From contig JADFYI010000007.1 in the NCBI GenBank assembly GCA_015233145.1, positions 1-47,966 of the forward strand: a stretch of DNA of 47,966 bases, read 5' to 3'. A program made the translations under genes and the position numbers. Origin of the DNA: Candidatus Omnitrophota bacterium. GTDB taxonomy: Bacteria; Omnitrophota; Gorgyraeia; Zapsychrales; Fredricksoniimonadaceae. The notes beneath the pieces are model-generated. The model ran no database searches and was not told the DNA's origin. It worked only from the letters and a program-made list of their open reading frames with translations. Numbering within the stretch: the first letter of the stretch is position 1; every line of letters begins with the position of its first letter. Below are positions 25,469 to 34,073 of this stretch, one piece after another.

Positions 25469-26887
25469 CTATCCTTTGCTCAAAATCCCCGTCACAATAT
25501 CGCGCTCTACAAAATCAATGGTCTTGTCTTTTAAAACCTGATACGTTTCATGCCCTTTTCCGGCGAGAAGAATAATATCGCCTTTTTGGGCCATGGCAAG
25601 GGCCCTGGCAATGGCATCTTTACGATCCACAACCACTTCATAAGTCTTTTGAGTGAACCCGGGAATAATTTCTTCAATAATCGAACGAGGGTCTTCGCTC
25701 CGGGGATTATCGGACGTTAAAATCGAATAATCTGCCAAATCGCACGCCACTTTCCCCATGCGGGGGCGTTTGGTTTTATCCCTGTCCCCGCCTGCGCCAA
25801 AGACCACAATCAAGCGCTTGTGCCTGACCGCAACCAGGGCCTCAAGCACATTCTTTAACCCGTCGTCAGTGTGGGCGTAGTCGATAAAAACATGAAAATC
25901 CTGGGGGCCCTCCACGCGCTCCAGGCGGCCCGGGACATTATGAAGGGCCTCAATCCCTTTTTTTATCACCTCAGGTGAAAACCCTTCCCCAAGCCCGGCG
26001 GCAAAAGCCGCGAGAATGTTATAAACATTATGTTTGCCGGTAAAAACAGTCTTAATGGCTACGGCGCCCCCGGGAAACTGGATGTCAAATATTGAACCCT
26101 TGAGCCCAAACTCATGCACCCTGGCACGAATAAGAGCATCCTGGTCGATGCCATAAGAAAACACTTTGGCTGATGTCGAAGAAACGAGTTTACGCCCCCA
26201 TTCATCATCTGTATTAATGACAGCGTAAGCATCCCTGGAAAGACTCCGAAAAAGAAGGCTTTTGGCCTCAAAGTAATTTTCCATGGTGCCGTGAAAATCC
26301 AGATGGTCGCCGGTAAGATTTGTAAAAACCCCGCCGTTAAAATCAATCAGGTCCACCCGGCCCTGGGCCAGGGCATGGGAAGACACCTCCATCACCGCAT
26401 AATCCACACCCTCTTTTGCCAAGGAAGCCAAAAACATCTGGTTATCCAGAAAACCCGGAGTAGTATTCTTCGATGGAAACACTTTGTCATTGATGCGGCA
26501 ATTGACCGTGCCCACAACCCCGGTTTTTTTTCCTGCCGCCTTAATGATGGATTCCAAAAGGTAGGTAATTGTTGTTTTGCCGTTGGTGCCTGTAATGCCG
26601 ATGGTCTTTACCTTGCACGAAAAGGCCCCGTAAAAACGCTCGACCACTCCTCGAAACTCAGCACACGGGTCGCTGACCGGAATAAAAACCACTTGAGGAT
26701 ATTTTTGAACAAATTTCGCTTCACTCCCGCTTTTTAAAAGAACTGCCCCTGCGCCCTTTTGGATCGCTGATTCGATAAAGGCCTCGCCGTTTCCTTTGGC
26801 GCCAGGCAATGCCGCAAAAAGGCTTCCGGGCGTTACCCGGCGGGAATCATCCCAGACAGCCGTAAAATTAACCTCTTTAAGGAGCAT
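25469..26887 (-). CDS. murE: UDP-MurNAc-L-Ala-D-Glu:meso-diaminopimelate ligase
   Basis: A 472-aa Mur ligase adding the third stem residue. It has the DDSRRVTPGSLFAALPG entry block, the P-loop ITGTNGKTTITYLLE, FTNLTGDHLDFHG and DYAHTDDGLKN. The substrate-selecting segment reads SDNPRSEDP; a DNPR motif indicates meso-diaminopimelate rather than lysine. AGGAGG six bases before ATG 26887 decides the start over the GTG one codon upstream. The gene starts inside the end of ftsI. The N-terminal domain is somewhat short. Confidence 0.96.
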   Translation of the reverse strand: MLLKEVNFTAVWDDSRRVTPGSLFAALPGAKGNGEAFIESAIQKGAGAVLLKSGSEAKFVQKYPQVVFIPVSDPCAEFRGVVERFYGAFSCKVKTIGITGTNGKTTITYLLESIIKAAGKKTGVVGTVNCRINDKVFPSKNTTPGFLDNQMFLASLAKEGVDYAVMEVSSHALAQGRVDLIDFNGGVFTNLTGDHLDFHGTMENYFEAKSLLFRSLSRDAYAVINTDDEWGRKLVSSTSAKVFSYGIDQDALIRARVHEFGLKGSIFDIQFPGGAVAIKTVFTGKHNVYNILAAFAAGLGEGFSPEVIKKGIEALHNVPGRLERVEGPQDFHVFIDYAHTDDGLKNVLEALVAVRHKRLIVVFGAGGDRDKTKRPRMGKVACDLADYSILTSDNPRSEDPRSIIEEIIPGFTQKTYEVVVDRKDAIARALAMAQKGDIILLAGKGHETYQVLKDKTIDFVERDIVTGILSKG

Positions 26888-28571
26888 CACGCGCCTCCTT
26901 TTTAGTGGCCAGATATTTCAAAGAATCTTCAACCCCCTCTTTAAACACAGGGCCGGACACAACCCCGCCATAATAAGCCGGATGAGGTTCATCAATGGTC
27001 ACGACAATGGCCAATTTAGGGTCTTCCACCGGCGCAAAGCCGATAAAAGAAGCCACAAACTGACTGTGCGAATAAGTGCCGTTCACAACCTTCTGCGCTG
27101 TCCCGGTTTTTCCGGCCGCAGTAATATCTTTCATCTTGGCAAGCTGCGCAGTGCCGCGGTCAACAACACCTTTAAGAATATTTTTCATCCTGAGCGCGAT
27201 ATCCTTGCGTAAAACGCGGCTCACAACTTCCGGGTGCCCGACCTGAGTAACAGCGCCATTATTATCCTTGATGTATTTCACATAATAGGGTTTCATATAA
27301 ACCCCGTCATTGGCCACAGAGGCAATCATGCCCAGCAACTGGACTGATGTCACAGTGACTTCCTGGCCGATGGGAACCGCGCCAATGGAAGTCTTTGACC
27401 AGGTGGAAGGATGTTTTAAAAGGCCATTGACCTCGCCCATCATTCCGATATTGGTTTTCATCCCAAAGCGGTAACGCCTGGCATATTCATAAACCTTGTT
27501 AGCGCCGATCTTCTGGGCAATTTTCGTGACGCCAATATTGCTCGATTCCTCAACAACCTCCTGAAACGTTAAATGGCCCTTGGGATGGGCATCTTTCAGA
27601 ATATGGTTTCCCACCAGATAATGGCCGTTTTCGCAAAAAATATCATCCTCTTCTTTAAACGCGCCCTCTTCAAGCGCCCCTGAGGCTGTTACGATTTTAA
27701 ATACCGACCCCGGCTCATACACAAAGGCCACGGCGCGATTGGTGCGGCTTTCAACACTGCTGGCATCCGGGGCGTCGGGCCGAAAAGTAGGGCGATTGGC
27801 AAACGCCAGAACTTCGCCGGTCTTGGGGTCCATCACAATAATGGTCCCGGCCTTGGCATTATATTTTTTAAAAGCCTTATCCAGCGCGTTTTCAGCAATA
27901 AATTGAATGGTCTCATCCAGCGTCAAAACAACATCCTCGCCGTCTTTCGGCTCAATGAAATCTTTCTCCAGCAAAAGGTCCCTTTGGCGCGCATCGCGTA
28001 AAAACTCTGCCATGCCGCGAGTGCCGTGCAGGTATTTGTCATATTCGTATTCAACGCCCTGAAGCCCGACATTGTCGATATTCGCAAACCCTACCACATG
28101 CGCTGCCAAAGCCCCGTTAGGATAAAAACGCTTGCTTTCCTTGACAAACCCTATGCCGTGCAATTTCATGCCTTTGAGTTTCTCATAAGCCTCCTGCGGA
28201 ATTTTACGCGCGATCCAGGCAAAATGCTTGCTCTTCTCCAACTTCTGGGCAATAGCCTGAGCGCTCATCCCGATCACCTGGGAAATCTGCGTCACAGTCG
28301 AACTCTTTTCTTCATCCGACATGATCATGGGATTGGCATACATGGAATACATAAGGACATTAAGCGCCAACGCATGCATATTGCGGTCGTAAATCGTACC
28401 CCGGCGCGGCTCAAGCTCAACAACATGATTATGTTGTTTATCCGCCTTGTCCGTCAAAAACGACGAATGAAAAATCTGTATCATGGAAAGTTTGATAATA
28501 GATATGGAAAGACCGAACAGGATGACAAAAAAAACAAGACCGGTACGTGTGGGGTGTTTCTGAAAATACAC
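26877..28571 (-). CDS. ftsI: Septal transpeptidase FtsI (PBP3, class B)
   Basis: A 564-aa class B penicillin-binding protein: a short cytoplasmic start, one membrane helix (about 11-32), a dimerisation region with RRGTIYDRN, then the transpeptidase. The three active-site motifs are Ser289-x-x-Lys292 (EPGSVFKIV), SSN 343-345 and KTG 488-490, all intact. There is no C-terminal PASTA domain. It starts at a GTG with only a weak AGAAG upstream, and the 175-bp gap before it is unusual in this compact operon. It cross-links septal wall made by FtsW. Confidence 0.95.
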   Translation of the reverse strand: MYFQKHPTRTGLVFFVILFGLSISIIKLSMIQIFHSSFLTDKADKQHNHVVELEPRRGTIYDRNMHALALNVLMYSMYANPMIMSDEEKSSTVTQISQVIGMSAQAIAQKLEKSKHFAWIARKIPQEAYEKLKGMKLHGIGFVKESKRFYPNGALAAHVVGFANIDNVGLQGVEYEYDKYLHGTRGMAEFLRDARQRDLLLEKDFIEPKDGEDVVLTLDETIQFIAENALDKAFKKYNAKAGTIIVMDPKTGEVLAFANRPTFRPDAPDASSVESRTNRAVAFVYEPGSVFKIVTASGALEEGAFKEEDDIFCENGHYLVGNHILKDAHPKGHLTFQEVVEESSNIGVTKIAQKIGANKVYEYARRYRFGMKTNIGMMGEVNGLLKHPSTWSKTSIGAVPIGQEVTVTSVQLLGMIASVANDGVYMKPYYVKYIKDNNGAVTQVGHPEVVSRVLRKDIALRMKNILKGVVDRGTAQLAKMKDITAAGKTGTAQKVVNGTYSHSQFVASFIGFAPVEDPKLAIVVTIDEPHPAYYGGVVSGPVFKEGVEDSLKYLATKKEARDAP

Positions 28572-28746
28572 GGGCTAACTTCTTTTTATAGGGTTAATCC
28601 TTAATTTCTAATAAATTAAGAAGAAATTCAGGATATTAATATCAATAAGAATTTTAAAGAAATTTCTAAGGAAAGAAAACAATAAACTGAAAAATTTAGC
28701 TTACCCCCCAAAGCCATGCCTGAATGGGTTATGTGGAGAAATCAGA
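28572..28746. other. AT-rich gap between ftsL and ftsI
   Basis: This is 175 bp with no credible coding frame. It is strikingly AT-rich compared with its flanks and contains short inverted repeats such as aatttct/agaaatt. Several TATA-like hexamers occur on the minus strand, so it may hold an internal promoter or a long leader for ftsI. I see no convincing -35/-10 pair and no copy of the palindromic element found elsewhere in the operon. Confidence 0.4.
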
Positions 28747-29130
28747 TTAATGAGAAAGGGCGGTTTCATGAGGAGCTGCAAACGCCAAAGACACAACCCT
28801 TGAAAGAAACCCTCCTGTGCTCTGCGCCCCATGGGCAATCATTTCCGGAAGCGTTGTATTTTCAGATGCCACTTCAATCACACGGCTGCGGCTTGCAAAC
28901 TGGAACTTGCTGTCCTGATTGCCTAAAAGCTCACGGCCGATGTTATCCGAAGACTGGAGCCTTAAAATATCGTTATGAACCCGGCCATTGACCTCGGCGA
29001 GCTGTTCAATCCGCTGTTGTTTGACCTTCCCCTGGTAGGCAAAATCATATATTTTCATTTGAAGGTGAATATAAAGCACGGCCATAAATGTCACAACAAA
29101 CATCACCTTCAGGAAAAACGAAATCTTCAT
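28747..29130 (-). CDS. ftsL: FtsL-like septum protein
   Basis: A 127-aa bitopic protein: one membrane helix (about residues 6-24), then a predicted coiled coil (about 28-62, rich in Gln/Glu/Leu), as in FtsL, which joins FtsQ and FtsB to activate FtsW-FtsI. Sequence identity in this family is low, so the call leans on size, topology and position directly after rsmH and before ftsI. The ATG overlaps the rsmH stop (ATGA) with GGAAAGG upstream. The C-terminal 50 residues (Ser/Ala-rich, ending ETALSH) go beyond a minimal FtsL. Confidence 0.8.
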   Translation of the reverse strand: MKISFFLKVMFVVTFMAVLYIHLQMKIYDFAYQGKVKQQRIEQLAEVNGRVHNDILRLQSSDNIGRELLGNQDSKFQFASRSRVIEVASENTTLPEMIAHGAQSTGGFLSRVVSLAFAAPHETALSH

Positions 29131-30017
29131 GCAATCCTTTCCAATGCCCTTAACCGGGCGCTGCGTGAGCGGGGGTTGTCCGAAGACTCTTCCTCGCTCG
29201 GCCTTAATGGTTTTTTTGTTAGAATTTCAGCGCGGCCCTCATGCGCCAACAAACGAAATTTTTCTTTAACAATCCTGTCTTCCAGCGAATGAAACGCAAT
29301 CACAGCCATGCGGCCATGAGTTTTAAGTTTTAAAAAAGCTTTATCAAGAGCCACCGAAAGAACATCCAGCTCGCTGTTGACTGCCATACGAAGCGCCTGA
29401 AACGTGCGCGTCGCCGGATGAATCTTGTCGCGCTGATAACTGTTGGGAATGGAATGCAAAATAATGTCTGCCAAATCTTTTGTGGTTTCCAAAGGCCTTG
29501 AGGCCCGTGCCCGCACAATGGCCTTGGCTATCCGACGGCTAAAACGGTCTTCACCGTATTTCCAGATCAAACTGCTCAGCTCTTCTTCAGAAAGCGAATG
29601 AACAAGTTCCAAAGCCGTAAGCGGTGCGGCAACATCCATGCGCATGTCCAAAGGCCCTTCTTTGCGAAAACTAAAGCCTCTTTCGGCCTCATCCAGCTGA
29701 AGGCTCGAAACACCGAGATCAAACAAAAACGCGTCAACCTGGGCAATCCCAAGACTGTCTAAAACCTGATCAAGCTTATGAAAATTGCTTTTGACGATAT
29801 CAACCCGGCACGCCAGTTTTGCCAGCCGCTCTTTGGCCTTGGTGATCGCCGCATCATCCTGGTCAATCCCCACAAGCCGTCCGGAGTGCCCCAGCTTTGA
29901 GCCAAGCTCCCAGGAATGCCCGCCCAACCCCAAGGTACAATCCACAAACACATCTGCGGCCTTAAGGTTTAAAACCCCCTCCACCTCTCGAACCATGACA
30001 GAAATATGTTCACTCAC
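29127..30017 (-). CDS. rsmH: 16S rRNA (cytosine1402-N4)-methyltransferase
   Basis: A 296-aa RsmH (MraW). AdoMet motif VDCTLGLGGHS near residue 25, GIDQDDAAI, FDLGVSSLQLDEAERGFSF and the C-terminal IAFHSLEDRIVKEKF are all family signatures. It starts at GTG (SEHISVMVREV), which lines up with the family's usual N-terminus; a weak GGGG lies upstream. It methylates C1402 in the ribosomal P site. Position in the mraZ-rsmH-ftsL-ftsI order is classic apart from a small gene inserted before it. Confidence 0.96.
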   Translation of the reverse strand: MSEHISVMVREVEGVLNLKAADVFVDCTLGLGGHSWELGSKLGHSGRLVGIDQDDAAITKAKERLAKLACRVDIVKSNFHKLDQVLDSLGIAQVDAFLFDLGVSSLQLDEAERGFSFRKEGPLDMRMDVAAPLTALELVHSLSEEELSSLIWKYGEDRFSRRIAKAIVRARASRPLETTKDLADIILHSIPNSYQRDKIHPATRTFQALRMAVNSELDVLSVALDKAFLKLKTHGRMAVIAFHSLEDRIVKEKFRLLAHEGRAEILTKKPLRPSEEESSDNPRSRSARLRALERIA

Positions 30018-30041
30018 GTAAAAACCCCATACTTCTGATTT

Positions 30042-30326
30042 CTATATCGCTGCAAGCTCAGGCGCCGTTGTGACAAAGCTTGGAATCTTTCTCGATGTCA
30101 CAGCCTGCTCAAAACCTTCCCAAACACTTTCGCGCTCATGACTGCTAACCTCTTCCCAATTCCCCTTAACGCCGTTACGCACATAAATCCTGCGGCGATC
30201 TTTAAAGACAAGAAAAATTTTGGTGCGATTGGTTTCCTCTTCCTGTGTCGTGCAAAAAACACACTCGCAATGCGGCAGCTCCACCATGTGCTTGAAAACC
30301 AATTTGTGCTGTGTCTGGGTATTCAT
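30042..30326 (-). CDS. Uncharacterised 94-aa protein between mraZ and rsmH
   Basis: I do not recognise this family. The ATG has a perfect AGGAGG six bases upstream, and the gene sits snugly between mraZ (51 bp) and rsmH (24 bp) on the same strand, so it is almost certainly translated. The protein has a Cys/His cluster near the start (HCECVFC, residues 19-25), then an apparently beta-rich basic middle (KIFLVFKDRRRIYVRNG) and a polar end. The cluster could bind metal, but too few ligands are visible to be sure. Cytoplasmic: no signal or membrane helix. Role unknown; perhaps tied to early division-operon control. Confidence 0.8.
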   Translation of the reverse strand: MNTQTQHKLVFKHMVELPHCECVFCTTQEEETNRTKIFLVFKDRRRIYVRNGVKGNWEEVSSHERESVWEGFEQAVTSRKIPSFVTTAPELAAI

Positions 30327-30377
30327 GACGCACCTCCTGAAAAATGGTTGATGAGTATCCTCATCTAAAGAAATTTT

Positions 30378-30815
30378 TTAAAGATCCAAAAGGCTCTCCG
30401 CCGTCTGTTCAAAACTCTGGCTCGACTTGGCGTAAAAATCAGCCCAGATTTTTTCATCCCAAATTTCTATACGGTTTGAAACGCCGATAATCACAGTCTG
30501 ATTCTTGATCGCGGCATAATCTTTCAGGTATTGGGGAACCACAAAACGCCCCTGCTTGTCAGGGACGACATCAACAGCTCCGGAAAAAAACATGCGGTTA
30601 AAGGTCCTCGCCTGCTCCTTGGTAAAAGAAAGTGTTTTAAATTTCTGCTCGACATTGCGCCATTCAAATTCGGAAAACATAAAAATACATTTATCTAGTC
30701 CACGGGTCACGAAGAACTTATCAACCCCGTTTTCCTTGGCCGCATCACGGAAACGGGCAGGAAGAATCAGCCTGCCTTTGGTGTCGAGCCCGTGTTTGTA
30801 TTCCCCGTAAAACAT
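30378..30815 (-). CDS. mraZ: Transcriptional regulator MraZ
   Basis: A 145-aa protein with two SpoVT-AbrB-like half sites: LDTKGRLILPARFRDAA (about residues 10-26) and PDKQGRFVVPQYLKDYA (about 84-100). MraZ is a ring-forming DNA-binding regulator of the dcw cluster in many bacteria. AAAAGGA six bases before the ATG supports the start. An array of GTGG-containing boxes lies directly upstream, so autoregulation is likely. Confidence 0.96.
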   Translation of the reverse strand: MFYGEYKHGLDTKGRLILPARFRDAAKENGVDKFFVTRGLDKCIFMFSEFEWRNVEQKFKTLSFTKEQARTFNRMFFSGAVDVVPDKQGRFVVPQYLKDYAAIKNQTVIIGVSNRIEIWDEKIWADFYAKSSQSFEQTAESLLDL

Positions 30816-30850
30816 ATGAAGTCCTTTTAAGTTTCAGAAATCTGGCAATA

Positions 30851-30914
30851 CACCACTTTACACCACTTTCCTCCACCACATGACAAGTATATGTCCTTGG
30901 CCTTGGGATGTCAA
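30851..30914 (-). promoter_or_regulatory. dcw operon promoter and MraZ-box array
   Basis: On the minus strand a perfect -35 TTGACA (30914-30909) and -10 TATACT (30891-30886) are 17 bp apart. Just downstream (30879-30851), GTGG recurs at a 10-bp period, twice in the form AAAGTGGTG. Ten-bp-spaced TGGG or AAAGTGG-type repeats are the known binding sites of MraZ in E. coli and Mollicutes. The boxes lie at and after the expected transcription start, where binding would block or tune initiation. Confidence 0.8.
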
Positions 30915-31065
30915 CCCCCAAACAACAAAAACTACACACAAGGCTCCTGACAAAAAAAATAAGGCATTTCTCGACGATAAAGAAGGGTAAAAAAAGAATA
31001 AGAAAGCGGCTTGGGAAGGAAAAAATAAAAATAATTGGCCTAAAGAAACAAAAAACGGTCCTATG

Positions 31066-31094
31066 CCTAAAAACCCCTTAAAGGCCTTTTTAGG
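31066..31094 (-). terminator. Possible terminator hairpin downstream of ribF
   Basis: A near-perfect palindrome, cctaaaaa/tttttagg with two further inner CC/GG pairs, lies in the 339-bp ribF-mraZ gap, ending 61 bp beyond the ribF stop. The T tract is part of the stem, so it could act in either direction. Apart from this and the mraZ promoter the gap shows no gene; it is purine-rich on the plus strand. Confidence 0.4.
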
Positions 31095-31154
31095 GATAAC
31101 CGCTCCATTGAAGAAGAAAATGAGATCGTTTTAAATTAGGGAAGGATTTTCCTG

Positions 31155-32093
31155 TTAAAAAATCTTGCGCTTAAAGAAAAGGCGCGCGGCGTGGATGTCT
31201 TTTTTGATTTGGGAAACAAGTGATTTTTCGTCGGAAAACATGGTCTCATTCCGATACTTCTTTAAAAATTCAACCTCAATCTCACGATGGTACAGGTTGC
31301 CCTGGAAATCCAGAAGGTAAGCCTCAAGATGAACCTGCCCGCCCCCCCTTTTAATCGAAGGCCTGCGGCCGATATAAAAAAGGCCGTTCCGCTTCCTGCC
31401 GGAAAAATGCGCACGAATAAAATAAATTCCGGGAGGTAAAATAGTAACGTTTTCTTTCTTGAGGTTAGCTGTTGGAAAGCCCAGTTTTCGGCCACGGCCA
31501 TCGCCATGGATCACACGGCCTCCCATGGAATAATTACGGCCAAGAAAAACCTTTATCGCCCTTAAGTCTCCCGCAGAAATAAGGTTTTTTAAATTAGTAG
31601 TCTTTATATTAGTATTTTTATGTTTTAAAAGAGGCACTGATTCCACATCAAACCCATACCTTGCCCCCGACTCTCGTAAAAGACTTATGGCCCCTGCCCC
31701 GCCATGGCCGAAATGAAAGTCCTGGCCTACAACCACTTTGACAGGCTTGAATTTCTTAACAAGATAGCCTTTTAAAAAATGCTCCGGAGACACAGCTGAA
31801 AAGGCCTTCGTAAAATTCACAACAACGCAAATATCCACCCCCAAAGACTTAAAAAATTTAAGCCTCTGGGATAAGGGCAAAACATAGGCGGAAAATTTCC
31901 GGGGATGAAGGACAAAAACAGGATGCGGGTGGAATGTCATGACAATGCTGGGGCCCTTCAAACGGCGGGCCTCATCAACAGCACGGCGGATAACCTGCTG
32001 ATGCCCCCTGTGAACCCCGTCAAAAACGCCGATAGCAATAACAGCGTTACGAGGCACTTTCCTCATTGGGCCACTTTTTAAGATCACCTTCAT
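31155..32093 (-). CDS. ribF: Riboflavin kinase/FAD synthetase
   Basis: A 312-aa bifunctional enzyme making FMN from riboflavin, then FAD. The N-terminal nucleotidyltransferase shows IGVFDGVHRGHQ (about 21-32) and TFHPHP; the C-terminal kinase shows GRVIHGDGRGRKLGFPTANL (about 192-211) and the later NETMFSDEKSL. AGGAG ahead of ATG 32093 supports the start, though it lies 47 bp inside truB. The order rbfA-nrnA-truB-ribF is common. It completes cofactor synthesis from the riboflavin operon at 40-44.7 kb. Confidence 0.95.
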   Translation of the reverse strand: MKVILKSGPMRKVPRNAVIAIGVFDGVHRGHQQVIRRAVDEARRLKGPSIVMTFHPHPVFVLHPRKFSAYVLPLSQRLKFFKSLGVDICVVVNFTKAFSAVSPEHFLKGYLVKKFKPVKVVVGQDFHFGHGGAGAISLLRESGARYGFDVESVPLLKHKNTNIKTTNLKNLISAGDLRAIKVFLGRNYSMGGRVIHGDGRGRKLGFPTANLKKENVTILPPGIYFIRAHFSGRKRNGLFYIGRRPSIKRGGGQVHLEAYLLDFQGNLYHREIEVEFLKKYRNETMFSDEKSLVSQIKKDIHAARLFFKRKIF

Positions 32094-32724
32094 TCAGCTC
32101 CTCCAAACGAACGGCCTCGCCGATCACAAACGGCCCGACTTTGGTGCGACGAATCTCGGTAATGCAGGCGCCGCAGCCTAAAACTTCGCCAACATCCTCG
32201 GCCACCTGGCGGACATACGTGCCTTTGGAACACTCCATATAAACCTTGGCCAGAGGGCTTTCAAAATCCAGAAGCTTTAACACGTCGATACGAACGCGCC
32301 GCGGGACACGATCCACTGTCACGCCCTTGCGTGCGAGCTTATAAAGCCGCTGGCCCTGATGCTTCACAGCAGAAACCATGGGTGGAAGCTGTTCAATGTC
32401 GCCGACAAACTTTTTCAAGGCCTCGGAAACATGGTCACGGCTGATGCCGGAAAAAGGTTTTTCAGACACGACCGCGCCCTGGATGTCAGCGCTTACAGTC
32501 TTTAATCCCAAACGTATGGTGGCCTGGTAGGCCTTGTCAAAAGCCACGAATTTATCAAAAAGTTTTGTTGATTTACCGACAAGAATGATCAAAACGCCCG
32601 TTGCCAGAGGGTCGAGAGTTCCCGCATGCCCCACGCGCTTCATTTTTAACCTGCGCCTCACTTTGTCCACCACATCATGCGATGTCATGCCTGAAGGCTT
32701 ATCAACAACAATAATGCCTTCCAT
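32047..32724 (-). CDS. truB: tRNA pseudouridine55 synthase
   Basis: A 225-aa TruB converting U55 of tRNAs to pseudouridine. MEGIIVVDKPSGMTSHDVV is the usual N-terminus, and HAGTLDPLATGVL holds the catalytic Asp (residue 38). KGTYVRQVAEDVG is also typical. It is shorter than E. coli TruB and seems to lack most of the C-terminal PUA extension. ATG 32724 follows AAGGAATT; an adjacent ATG at 32727 overlaps the nrnA stop and is equally possible. Confidence 0.95.
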   Translation of the reverse strand: MEGIIVVDKPSGMTSHDVVDKVRRRLKMKRVGHAGTLDPLATGVLIILVGKSTKLFDKFVAFDKAYQATIRLGLKTVSADIQGAVVSEKPFSGISRDHVSEALKKFVGDIEQLPPMVSAVKHQGQRLYKLARKGVTVDRVPRRVRIDVLKLLDFESPLAKVYMECSKGTYVRQVAEDVGEVLGCGACITEIRRTKVGPFVIGEAVRLEELNEGDLKKWPNEESAS

Positions 32725-33689
32725 CATAATTCCTTTTCTATGGCGAGAAGAACCCTGGCCTTGGCCCGGGTCAAATTCTCATCAATAAACCCGCCGCTGG
32801 CTTTTTTATGCCCCCCGCCCTGAAACTTTTCAGCGAGCCTGGCCACGTCAAAAGCCCCGCGGCTGCGGAAATTAAGGCGTGTTTTTTTCTTGTCCTGTTC
32901 CGTCAAAATCACAATGACTTCAAGTCCTCTTACAGAACGCAAAAATGTAAAAATTTTATCTTTAAGATCAAAATCTTCAGAAAAACAAGCGGCTTCCTTT
33001 TTGTTTAACGTGAGGCATGCCACCCGCTCATCGGAAAAAAGCTCCAAACGGTTCATGAGCGACAAAAACGGCTTTAAATCATGCTTGGGCATGGTTTCGT
33101 AAACCCGGCGGTAAAGGTCGCTCACGGAAAATTGAAACCGCAGAAGCTCGGCGATAACTTCATGGGTGTGCGCATGGGTGCAGTCAAAACCAAAAGAACC
33201 GGTATCTGTCAAAATGCCAAGGTAAAGCAAAATAGCAATATCCTTGGTCAGCCGGGCCTTCGCCTGCTTTAAAAGCTCAAAAAGGATTTCACAGGTTGAT
33301 GAATATTGAACCTTGACCAGGTTATAATCTCCAAAACGGGTGTTGGTCACGTGATGGTCAATATTAATAATCTTAACACCCTTCTTTGAAGCCAGGTCTG
33401 CCACGCTGCCGATACGGTCCAGAGACCCGCAGTCAAGGACAACAAGCGCCTCAGGAAAAAATGACGCATGCTTTTTTTCATCAAACTGTTCATAAAGAGA
33501 AATACGCGGCACAAAATCAAGCCACTTGGGGCACACGCTCTCGTTTAAAAGCCTGACCTTTTTGCCTTGGGCGCGTAAAAAAAGAGCCATGACAAGGGCT
33601 GCTGATACCGCGTCAGGATCAGGGTTAACGTGCATGGTAACCGCAATCTTTTTATACCGCTTAAGCGCCTTGATCATGGTGTCTTCCAT
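32724..33689 (-). CDS. nrnA: DHH-family phosphoesterase, NrnA-like
   Basis: A 321-aa DHH/DHHA1 protein. Motif I HVNPDPDAVSAAL (about 20-32), motif II VVLDCGS, motif III NIDHHVTN and the C-terminal GGGHKKASGG are clear. NrnA degrades nanoRNA and in some bacteria also dephosphorylates pAp; paralogues act on cyclic dinucleotides, so the exact substrate is open. GGGGAG before the ATG supports the start. Its place between rbfA and truB is where nrnA sits in many genomes. Confidence 0.9.
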   Translation of the reverse strand: MEDTMIKALKRYKKIAVTMHVNPDPDAVSAALVMALFLRAQGKKVRLLNESVCPKWLDFVPRISLYEQFDEKKHASFFPEALVVLDCGSLDRIGSVADLASKKGVKIINIDHHVTNTRFGDYNLVKVQYSSTCEILFELLKQAKARLTKDIAILLYLGILTDTGSFGFDCTHAHTHEVIAELLRFQFSVSDLYRRVYETMPKHDLKPFLSLMNRLELFSDERVACLTLNKKEAACFSEDFDLKDKIFTFLRSVRGLEVIVILTEQDKKKTRLNFRSRGAFDVARLAEKFQGGGHKKASGGFIDENLTRAKARVLLAIEKEL

Positions 33690-33692
33690 AGG

Positions 33693-34073
33693 CTACTCCC
33701 CGTCCTTTAAATCTTCCTGGCTGCTGTTTTTTTCCTTGTTCATATCTTCAAAAGTTTTCGTCATTTTAAAACTGTCCGTGATCGTTTTGTCATAAACAAA
33801 TTTTAGCTTGGGCATATAACGCACAACCACCCGCTCGCCTAAAATAAAACGAATGCGCCCGCAGGCCGAGGCCAGGCCGTCTTTAGCACTTTCAATATCG
33901 TTGGGATCGTCCGACAGGACGCTAAAGCCAATATGCGCCCAGCTTAAGTCCTTACTGACATCAGCATAAGTAATCGTAACCCCTTTAATGCGCGGGTCAA
34001 CAATATCACCCATGAGGATCATATTGGATATCTCACGCTTAAAAAGCTGGTTTAACCTGTCCATCCTGCTCAT
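33693..34073 (-). CDS. rbfA: 30S ribosome-binding factor A
   Basis: A 126-aa KH-like protein needed for late 16S rRNA maturation and cold adaptation. It starts MSRMDRLNQLFKREISNM at ATG 34073, overlapping the cca stop (ATGA), with GAGGAG upstream; the frame opens 20 codons earlier but without family similarity. DPRIKGVTITYADVSKDLSWAHI and RYMPKLKFVYD are the family's conserved strands. The usual upstream partners infB and nusA are absent; cca precedes it here. Confidence 0.94.
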   Translation of the reverse strand: MSRMDRLNQLFKREISNMILMGDIVDPRIKGVTITYADVSKDLSWAHIGFSVLSDDPNDIESAKDGLASACGRIRFILGERVVVRYMPKLKFVYDKTITDSFKMTKTFEDMNKEKNSSQEDLKDGE

